A DNA stretch of 51,323 nucleotides from a virus. Every line of letters starts with the position of its first letter. Positions within the stretch are counted from its first letter, which is position 1. Under the pieces are notes generated by a model. That model was not told the origin of the DNA. It was given only the letters and a program-made list of their open reading frames with translations, and did no database searches. The DNA lies in IMG/VR virus record IMGVR_UViG_3300010885_021982, positions 1-51,323 of that record; one strand, 5' to 3'. Below, piece by piece: positions 32,242-39,046 of this stretch. The position numbers were made by a program, and so were the translations under genes.

Positions 32242-32410
32242 ACATTTCCTTTGTAATTAAATCTCTAGTGCAGGTTCCAGACGCATCGCACTGGGGCGGT
32301 TCACATTCAGCTTTTCCCCAGTTCTGAGGATCTTGGCATGGATAACGATACCTGTCTTCGCACGCGGTCAAAAATAGGATTGTCATCAAAATTAACAGGC
32401 TCTTTATCAC
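32216..32410 (-). CDS. small lipoprotein, possible second o-spanin (64 aa)
   Basis: The likely start is GTG 32410 (MIKSLLILMTILFLTAC), with GAGAGGAAA upstream. Upstream in-frame Met codons would give a long basic leader. Lipobox FLTAC gives lipidated Cys17. The mature part is Pro/Cys-rich (four further cysteines), unlike Rz1's plain proline-rich type. It overlaps the end of the TM/coiled-coil gene at 32307-32690 in another frame, the arrangement seen in overlapping spanin pairs. Confidence 0.6.
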   Translation of the reverse strand: MIKSLLILMTILFLTACEDRYRYPCQDPQNWGKAECEPPQCDASGTCTRDLITKEMYDNLKKKP

Positions 32411-32690
32411 GATTTTTCCTCTCAATTTCTCGCCGTAGCTTTTCAATTTTTTCCGTCTGCGCCCTGACTTCATGCTTGGCTTCCAGCACATCTAAGTACA
32501 AGAATGCGAGCAGTGGCAGCATCAGCGCAACCAGAACAACAGCAAAAATCCAGCCCAGCACACCCATCACATTTTCCTCCACTGGCTGAGCCACAGGAAC
32601 CACGTCCACAGGTAGAGGATAAGAATAAGCGTCAGGACTGCGGCTCCCGCCTTGAAGTTGTGACTTCTTTGCCTTTGGTGCCGTTGCCAT
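32307..32690 (-). CDS. membrane protein with coiled coil, possible second i-spanin (127 aa)
   Basis: A polar N-terminal 40 residues is followed by one transmembrane helix (about 43-67, VLGWIFAVVLVALMLPLLAF) and a charged coiled coil (69-97, 'LEAKHEVRAQTEKIEKLRR'). With the N-terminus inside, the coil would be periplasmic, like an i-spanin. It overlaps the upstream gene by 124 bases and the downstream lipoprotein. Spanin function is inference; a holin-associated protein is the alternative. Confidence 0.6.
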   Translation of the reverse strand: MATAPKAKKSQLQGGSRSPDAYSYPLPVDVVPVAQPVEENVMGVLGWIFAVVLVALMLPLLAFLYLDVLEAKHEVRAQTEKIEKLRREIERKNRDKEPVNFDDNPIFDRVRRQVSLSMPRSSELGKS

Positions 32691-33262
32691 CTTAGCCTTC
32701 TCTCCCGTTGTTCTTGTCCCAGTCTGGCAGCTTCTTGTTCGGCGGCTATGACATCCCGCATCTCAAACACCTTACTGTACAACGCACCCATTTCGGGAGG
32801 ACTTTGATACACCATCGTTTCCCTGATCGTCACTTCCAGAGCCGCCATCTGATCCATCGCCATCACCCGCTTCAGCGCGGCTTCCATCTGGTTCTGATCT
32901 GGATTAAATACGTTTCTGGACTTTTCTTCTTCCTCCCGGATGTGCGCTGCTAACTGTTCTTGGATTTTGAAGAATTCTGTAAGACTCTTGACAACTCCAA
33001 CCATGACCTGCGTCTCGTCAACAGCGACATACCTGTCTTTCTTTTTCGCCACAGGCTTGGGCGCGGTTGGTTTTGGCGCACCGCCAAAGAGTTTTGCAAG
33101 CTTCCCCCAGAAACCGTAAATCTCTTTTCCAACTCCGATAGCTTCGTCAACTGTAGCCTTAACCTCCATGAAAGAGGTCTTTGCTTGTTTGTAAAGCTCA
33201 CAACCCTCTTTGATGGCGGCAACACAAGCATTTGCAGCAAAAAGGAGGGAGATCGGATCAAT
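32567..33262 (-). CDS. lysis-region protein with C-terminal membrane anchor, possible ATT start
   Basis: The first ATG is at 33169 (200 aa), but the frame is open for 31 more codons to an ATT at 33262-33260 immediately after the TAA of the upstream gene. That extension (IDPISLLFAANACVAAIKEG...) reads as a natural protein N-terminus and fills an otherwise empty 93-base gap. GGGG lies six bases ahead of the ATT. Residues after it are helical and charged; 'EMGALYSKVFEMRDVIAAEQ' is a recognisable segment from similar phage proteins. One hydrophobic helix lies near the C-terminus (GAAVLTLILILYLWTWFLW). Role unknown, lysis-associated by position. Confidence 0.55.
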   Translation of the reverse strand: MDPISLLFAANACVAAIKEGCELYKQAKTSFMEVKATVDEAIGVGKEIYGFWGKLAKLFGGAPKPTAPKPVAKKKDRYVAVDETQVMVGVVKSLTEFFKIQEQLAAHIREEEEKSRNVFNPDQNQMEAALKRVMAMDQMAALEVTIRETMVYQSPPEMGALYSKVFEMRDVIAAEQEAARLGQEQRERRLRWQRHQRQRSHNFKAGAAVLTLILILYLWTWFLWLSQWRKM

Positions 33263-33460
33263 TTACAGCCCCAAAAGTTTTTTGACAAACTCTGCTGCTA
33301 CGCCAGGACCAAATAAAACACAGCCCATCACTACGTATATAAGGTATTCAATTTTGGTCATACGTTTGTCCCCAGCAGACAATGATTTCTGAATAGCTTC
33401 ATATCGTTCGGCGCAAATAGCTTCGTGCACAGCAAAATTTATTTCAAGTTCTTCACTCAT
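33263..33460 (-). CDS. small single-span membrane protein, holin-like (65 aa)
   Basis: A polar N-terminal half is followed by 'MTKIEYLIYVVMGCVLFGPG' and a short basic end (EFVKKLLGL). One membrane span, size and position at the head of the lysis block fit a small holin or antiholin. Start overlaps the preceding gene by eight bases. Confidence 0.55.
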   Translation of the reverse strand: MSEELEINFAVHEAICAERYEAIQKSLSAGDKRMTKIEYLIYVVMGCVLFGPGVAAEFVKKLLGL

Positions 33461-33620
33461 GGTCTTTCGGCTCCGCTTCTACGGCTGCTGCCATAGCCTC
33501 TTTGTGTTCATTTTGAAAACGTTCAACCAACTGAAAGACTTCTTCGTATGGACGCTTGCCCAAATAACCGAGAACTGCATTTGCCAAGTCTACGCTGATA
33601 GTCACTTTTTCGTTACCCAT
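33453..33620 (-). CDS. small conserved protein (55 aa)
   Basis: ATG at 33620 with AAGGAG seven bases upstream (minus strand). The product runs MGNEKVTISVDLANAVLGYL then GKRPYEEVFQLVERFQ, a small alpha/beta protein of a type found beside phage lysis genes. It ends eight bases into the next gene. Too short to be caught by simple length filters but well supported by its ribosome site and coupling. Confidence 0.65.
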   Translation of the reverse strand: MGNEKVTISVDLANAVLGYLGKRPYEEVFQLVERFQNEHKEAMAAAVEAEPKDHE

Positions 33621-33643
33621 TACAAACTCCTTTGGTTAAAAAT

Positions 33644-34117
33644 TCAATTATAAACTGGCCATTGCTGCGAATTTATTGCGGCTTTTACCTCTTCCGCAGT
33701 TGTCGCTGCTTTAATCGCATCTACAATTCTATTACCTTCTACAAGCACTGCTGCTCTGTATGCGGCTATCACTTCCGGTATATCGATGTTTCTTTCTAGT
33801 TTTCTAAGTACGACCCAATCTGTGGGTTGTAGGTATAGGTTTGTGAGTTTTTTAAACTCTTCAGTCCATTGAGGTTTTAAGCCTCTACGTATCGTTTCTT
33901 CCCCCTCAAGTACGTTATCTAGAGGTTTTGGAAGGTCAACATCATCATAGTACTGACCATCAAAGTATGGTGGCGCTGGTTTATCAGCGACTTGGATAAT
34001 ACCTACCGCCTCTTTTTCTGCCGCTGTCGTTAGCTGCAACCAGTTATCAGGATACCAAGTCCCATTTATTTCAAAAGGAGCATTGATCGGGAGAATTTTT
34101 CCGTTATACATGTACAT
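33644..34117 (-). CDS. tail fibre assembly chaperone-like protein (157 aa)
   Basis: Start ATG 34117 (MYMYNGKILPINAPFEI) five bases after the stop of the fibre gene, with GAGG upstream. The first in-frame Met at 34192 would overlap the fibre gene and is rejected. The C-terminal half has 'LYLQPTDWVVLRKLERNIDI' and 'VIAAYRAAVLVEGNRI', the W...R..YR pattern of phage tail fibre assembly/chaperone proteins. Placement directly after two fibres supports it. Confidence 0.7.
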   Translation of the reverse strand: MYMYNGKILPINAPFEINGTWYPDNWLQLTTAAEKEAVGIIQVADKPAPPYFDGQYYDDVDLPKPLDNVLEGEETIRRGLKPQWTEEFKKLTNLYLQPTDWVVLRKLERNIDIPEVIAAYRAAVLVEGNRIVDAIKAATTAEEVKAAINSQQWPVYN

Positions 34118-34121
34118 AAAG

Positions 34122-36632
34122 TTACCTCGCGAGTGAAAAATTGACAGGAGCGTATGCCCAAGCGATATAGCAGTAATTGTTTCCGGCTGCATTTAAAGCT
34201 GTGGATCTTAATTTAAAACCATTGGACAGGATGTCTATAGATATAGTTAAAAAGCCGCCGCTCGACGTCGTTAAGTCAAGAGCTTGAGTTACAGGGTTTT
34301 GGTTAGCGACTGATGCAAGATTAACAGTGTTGTACGTGTTAGTCACACCGGTCAAATTTACTATATCAAAAGCATACCAATCTTCCGAATTTGTTATATT
34401 TTTTATCCAAACAAGTACGGGTGCAAAACCTAAATTTACAAAATACCCATCGGTTTGCCCGTTACCTACGTACGCCGCGACGTGTAGTACGCCGCGTTCT
34501 TTGTTAAAGATATAGTACTGGTATTTTGAGCCATTTTCGTTGACATAGGTGTTTGTGAGTAAATTAAAGCCTCCCGAATACAACCACATATCATTTTGAA
34601 ATTGAGGGGTTACGGAGCTGTTAAGATATAGCTGATAATAACTGGGCAAGGCATTGCACCAAATTACCCAAGGAGCTGCGCTTACATTGAGCTTTTTTAT
34701 CATCACAAAATCTATATCTTGTCCTGGCTCGTCTACCAATGTCAAACCCGTACCGTTGCCTGTGTATACACCGGTAACGATCCCCATATTATAAGAGTAA
34801 AAACCATAGATGGGAGAAGCTGAAAAAGTTCCGTAGTTGGTTGTAGACACTGTAGTATATCTAAACGTATAGTTATAGTAACCGACAGTGTTTTGGTTAT
34901 TTAAAATGTTTGTAGAAGATAACCCTATGACTCCTGAAGTAGAAGATACAGATATTTTAGGACCATCTCCTGTTGTGTACGTATTATTAGCCCCCAGTAT
35001 CATGTAACCATTTAAAGCACTATTGTACGTAAATGCGCCTCCGTTGGTGTCTGCATATACGTTCGAGCTCAAAGTTTTAACAGCCGTTGTTGTGTACGAT
35101 ATATTAACATACACCTGAGCGTTGTAAGGTCCAACGCTTTGTGCGGCTCCAGTGCCCGTGTATCTAGAAATATAAAATGCGTTTCTAGGGTCTGTTACTA
35201 CTGCTTGGGGTATAGTTGCTGTATTAATGCCTACTGCGTAATTTCCATAGTACTCAATTCCTACGTAGGGGTAAGAAAAACCTTGTTGCCCAAAATTTAC
35301 GTAACCAGAGCCCATAGGGGCTACACTGTTTCCTCTTATAAAAGGAATAAATACCTGCTTACGCGAGTACATGTTGTAACTGAGCGCCCAACTGTTGTTG
35401 CCAGTTGGTGATCCATTTGACCAAACTCCGTTCCTTGATACCCAAATATTACCGTGATCAATATTAATCATTATTCCAAAGATGTCTGTAGTTACGCATC
35501 CTGTAAAAAGTTGAGTTGCTGTGGATCCATCCCAAGAAGAGCATATGGTCCCAGCAGAGTTAAAACGTATCCCATAAACCTGCCTGAGGCTAGCAGCCAA
35601 AGGATCTTGACTATACTGATCAAAGTCGTCAGTGACATATCCACAAAACCAATCAGCCTGATTGCTCTTTTGAAACTCAAAATAGTAAGAATATGGTGCG
35701 GCAGCTACTGCAGCATTTAAGGTGAGGGTTCCTGGTTTAGAGTTTGTGGCAGTTGCAGTTGTAGTTGTGTACTGCAAATTCCCAGAAGATGGTAATGTTG
35801 CGGGAGAGCCAGCAGTGATTTGAAGAGGGTTTAAGGTGCAATAGTTAGAAGAAGTTATTGATATTGCAGGGTTGTACGGGACGTCATACAAACAACTATA
35901 AGTCAGTTTGTCTGATGACGTTGTAGACACATTTATCCCCCAGTTATTTCCTCTACCGCTAGTGTCATAGCCGAGTGTTGTTGCATTTGTTACGTCTCCA
36001 AAATCTAAATAAAACCCATTTGTCCCATAGCTAGACAACCCCGCAGCACTAAGCTGCATAGGTTGTGGAGCTACGTCTATAGAGTTTGTAGAGTATGATT
36101 TTTCAAAATACGCAGGAGGCACTGCTGCTCCATCTATAAATGAAACAGAGGTCATAACCCCGTCAAAAAAACTTGATGGACTACTCGCCGCTATTTGATG
36201 TCTAGCTGCGGTATTAAATATAGTGTTTGTTTGAGTTGCTACGTAATTAAGCGCTGTTGCGGGAGTATACGAATTGAGAAACCAGTTTGTTCCTGCTATC
36301 CCAAAAGTTATGTGATACCATGCTGATGGGTCTCTATATTTTGTAGTTGTAGTGTATATAGTCACCCCGCCGTACACTATGACTAGTTGATCTGCTGCGT
36401 TAAAACCGACGTAGTTGGAGGTATTAACAGAAAAAATAACCTGTGTAGACCCCATGGATCCTCGTTTGATCCAACAAGAAAAAGTCCAATAGTTAAGATC
36501 TCCAGCAGAAGCAAAAATTTTAGTGCAGAAGTTTGGAGCTATAGATCTAAACCGAACGCTACGAGTTGGGTAAATGGGGTTGTACACCACATTTTGAGTT
36601 TTAGAGATGAATTGATTTGGAGCTGCAAACAT
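34122..36632 (-). CDS. LamG/SPRY-like tail fibre A (836 aa)
   Basis: Receptor-binding fibre candidate. A LamG/concanavalin-like domain spans about residues 25-180 ('YWTFSCWIKRGSMGSTQVIF', 'FFDGVMTSVSFIDGAA'), then 'YLDFGD...DTSGRGNNWGIN', then a SPRY-like region ('YYFEFQKSNQADWFCGYVTD'). The C-terminal 300 residues are rich in Tyr/Asn/Thr. Clearly paralogous over its length to the next upstream gene. Six bases separate the two. Confidence 0.75.
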   Translation of the reverse strand: MFAAPNQFISKTQNVVYNPIYPTRSVRFRSIAPNFCTKIFASAGDLNYWTFSCWIKRGSMGSTQVIFSVNTSNYVGFNAADQLVIVYGGVTIYTTTTKYRDPSAWYHITFGIAGTNWFLNSYTPATALNYVATQTNTIFNTAARHQIAASSPSSFFDGVMTSVSFIDGAAVPPAYFEKSYSTNSIDVAPQPMQLSAAGLSSYGTNGFYLDFGDVTNATTLGYDTSGRGNNWGINVSTTSSDKLTYSCLYDVPYNPAISITSSNYCTLNPLQITAGSPATLPSSGNLQYTTTTATATNSKPGTLTLNAAVAAAPYSYYFEFQKSNQADWFCGYVTDDFDQYSQDPLAASLRQVYGIRFNSAGTICSSWDGSTATQLFTGCVTTDIFGIMINIDHGNIWVSRNGVWSNGSPTGNNSWALSYNMYSRKQVFIPFIRGNSVAPMGSGYVNFGQQGFSYPYVGIEYYGNYAVGINTATIPQAVVTDPRNAFYISRYTGTGAAQSVGPYNAQVYVNISYTTTAVKTLSSNVYADTNGGAFTYNSALNGYMILGANNTYTTGDGPKISVSSTSGVIGLSSTNILNNQNTVGYYNYTFRYTTVSTTNYGTFSASPIYGFYSYNMGIVTGVYTGNGTGLTLVDEPGQDIDFVMIKKLNVSAAPWVIWCNALPSYYQLYLNSSVTPQFQNDMWLYSGGFNLLTNTYVNENGSKYQYYIFNKERGVLHVAAYVGNGQTDGYFVNLGFAPVLVWIKNITNSEDWYAFDIVNLTGVTNTYNTVNLASVANQNPVTQALDLTTSSGGFLTISIDILSNGFKLRSTALNAAGNNYCYIAWAYAPVNFSLAR

Positions 36633-36637
36633 CTAGA

Positions 36638-39046
36638 TTACCTCGCCAGAGCAGAAATAAAGTTCATGGAAGCCCAAGCACAGTATATATATGTAACTCC
36701 GGACACGTTTATGTTTGCTCCTGTAGTTGATCTTGTCTTAAAGCCGTTAGATAAAAAATCTATTGGAGAAGCGGAGCTAGAAGCTGCAGTTGTTTCTATG
36801 TTTAAGGCACTGCTAATCACGTTTTGAGCTGGGGTTGGTCTAGAGCTAGGATATGTTGTGTTGGACATAATAACATACCAACTACCCGTAGTGGAGCTGG
36901 CTTTTATCATCACAAGCTCGGGGGCAAAACCTGTATCTACAAATACTCCACTTGTTTGCCCTGTACCTACAAAACTTCTAAATTGAGAATATCCGGGAAC
37001 TTCTGCAAACGCATAAGCAAAAAACGAACCCCCATTGGAATTACTAGAAATGCTGGTACCTACAGTTATGTTTGTACCCGCAGGAGCAGTGCTATTCCAA
37101 AGTGTTATATCTCCCGCTGATGCAGCATTTGTATTGAAATTTATATAGTTTGTTGCTCCTAACGAGACGTGGTAAATAACTAGGGGTGGGACTGTGGATA
37201 GGTAATCTTTAACAATGACAAACTTAGCGAGAAGCCCTACTGCTACGGTTCTATTCGCGCCGGTACCTGTGTACAAAGTGATAGACTGAGCTGAGGAGTT
37301 ATTCCTAAAAGCCCAGTACTTGTACGTAGCGGCACTTGTGTTGATGTTAGCCAAAGTACCGACTGTAAAACTAGCGTTCACTCCAAGACCTGTAACACCT
37401 TGTGTTTGCGTTGTTTGCGCGGGACCGGCTACGTCGGTGATAAGTTGTTTATTATCTCCTCTACTTGAATCATACAAAACCCCATCGCCCGTAGTGCTGC
37501 TTGCATGCAACCAAGCGATACCCACAGTTGTCAGTTGTGTTGTGTTGCTAAGTGAAGCTCCTGTTCCGGTGTATTGTCCGCTGTACACATAGTTGTAGGG
37601 CAACGCGAGGCTAGATGCGGAAATTGTGGTGTTTAGGTTTCTAGAGTTTAGAGCTTTGAATAAGGTGACATTGGCAGTGTAGGTAAAACCCTGCTGCCCA
37701 AAATTGGCGTAAAACGCACCAACGGTTCCACCTCCAGGACCCCGAACAAAGGGGTACCACTGTCTACCGCTAGTAGACGGAGCTGTAAATGTTAACTGGG
37801 GAGTTGTGCCTGAGTCTGGGTTTCCAGCAGGGAATGTGCCATTCTTTGAAATCCACATAGACCCTGTTCCAAAGTCTACGGCGATTCCGTATATATCTCC
37901 AACAGCTCCACCTGTAAATAAAGAAGTTGCAGTGCCGGTTGTTCCACTAAAAGAACTTACGGTGACTGGAGAAGCTGTATTTAGCTTTGCGCAATAAACT
38001 TGCGAAGCTGTGTTTCCATCAGGGTTTCCACTATACAAATCAAAGGTATCATTGATCCACCCGCAAAACCAATCACCCGCTGTTGCCACTTGCCATTCAA
38101 AATACCATTTACCTGTGCTTACCGCATAAGTCCCTACTCTAGTTGTCACCCCTGCCGCTGCTGCGGTAGTTACGTATCTCTGTCCTCCCCAAGTTGGGAG
38201 ATCAGTAGGGTTTCCGCTGGAGTAAGACAAAGAGGTTAGACCGCAGTAGTTAGACGAAATATCTGGGACTAAGGCTGTATTTGTATACTGAGAAGGGACA
38301 TCATAAAGCACATCAAAGCTGACTTTATCTGAAATAGTATTGCTGATATTGGCAGACAAAGTCCAATCGTGGCTCAATCCACTTGTATCTAATCCAATAT
38401 TTGCAAAACTTGATCTATCTCCAAAATCAAGATAAAAACCATTATTTCCATATACTCCATTCCAAGTCACTGAAGTCGGTGATCTTGGTATCGTCAGCAG
38501 GTTGTTTGTCGTGTCTTGCGCAGATAGCTCGCTTACCGATAAAGCTGCCCCGTCTATAAAAGATACACACGTGATAATGCCATCAAAATAGTTTGAGGCA
38601 TTAGCATAGCCTATGGTGTGGCTTATCGCGGTGTTAAATATGGACGGGGAGCCTGAAGGGGTAAATGTGTAAATGCCGTTAACGACAAGGCTCATAGTTC
38701 CAGCGTTAGACGTAAACATAATCCAGTACCAACTTCCAGGATCTCTAAACACCATTGTTGACGTATACGCGTTTGTGCCGTTCATGGTCAGCACAAGCTG
38801 GTCGCTGGTGTTAAACCCTAAAAAAGTCGTAGTGCTAGCTCCCCATATGTTTTGCGTTGTACTTAGCGTTCCTCGTTTAAGCCAACAGGAAAATGTAAAT
38901 GTGTTGGCTGAAGTTGGCGTTACAAAAGTTCTACTCAAGCCGCCAGACACTGAAGCTCTAAATCTTAAACTCTTGGACGGATACGTAGCCGGACCCGGAG
39001 CAGCAGCATGAGCTTTAGTCAAAAACTGATTTTTTGAAACCAGCAT
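36638..39046 (-). CDS. LamG/SPRY-like tail fibre B (802 aa)
   Basis: Same architecture as fibre A: 'TFTFSCWLKRGTLSTTQNIW', 'NYFDGIITCVSFIDGAALS', 'FYLDFGDRSSFANIGLDTSG' and 'WYFEWQVATAGDWFCGWIND'. Both end in '...YCAWASMNFISALAR' versus 'YCYIAWAYAPVNFSLAR', an alike C-terminal tip that may dock or trimerise. The tandem pair has diverged most in the distal half, as expected for adhesins. Start overlaps the end of the large repeat fibre by one base. Confidence 0.75.
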   Translation of the reverse strand: MLVSKNQFLTKAHAAAPGPATYPSKSLRFRASVSGGLSRTFVTPTSANTFTFSCWLKRGTLSTTQNIWGASTTTFLGFNTSDQLVLTMNGTNAYTSTMVFRDPGSWYWIMFTSNAGTMSLVVNGIYTFTPSGSPSIFNTAISHTIGYANASNYFDGIITCVSFIDGAALSVSELSAQDTTNNLLTIPRSPTSVTWNGVYGNNGFYLDFGDRSSFANIGLDTSGLSHDWTLSANISNTISDKVSFDVLYDVPSQYTNTALVPDISSNYCGLTSLSYSSGNPTDLPTWGGQRYVTTAAAAGVTTRVGTYAVSTGKWYFEWQVATAGDWFCGWINDTFDLYSGNPDGNTASQVYCAKLNTASPVTVSSFSGTTGTATSLFTGGAVGDIYGIAVDFGTGSMWISKNGTFPAGNPDSGTTPQLTFTAPSTSGRQWYPFVRGPGGGTVGAFYANFGQQGFTYTANVTLFKALNSRNLNTTISASSLALPYNYVYSGQYTGTGASLSNTTQLTTVGIAWLHASSTTGDGVLYDSSRGDNKQLITDVAGPAQTTQTQGVTGLGVNASFTVGTLANINTSAATYKYWAFRNNSSAQSITLYTGTGANRTVAVGLLAKFVIVKDYLSTVPPLVIYHVSLGATNYINFNTNAASAGDITLWNSTAPAGTNITVGTSISSNSNGGSFFAYAFAEVPGYSQFRSFVGTGQTSGVFVDTGFAPELVMIKASSTTGSWYVIMSNTTYPSSRPTPAQNVISSALNIETTAASSSASPIDFLSNGFKTRSTTGANINVSGVTYIYCAWASMNFISALAR

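Noticed and set aside
32950-33288. 112-codon minus-strand frame in the lysis block
   Set aside because: Overlaps fully the better supported gene at 32567-33262 in another frame and has a composition like a frame-shifted shadow.
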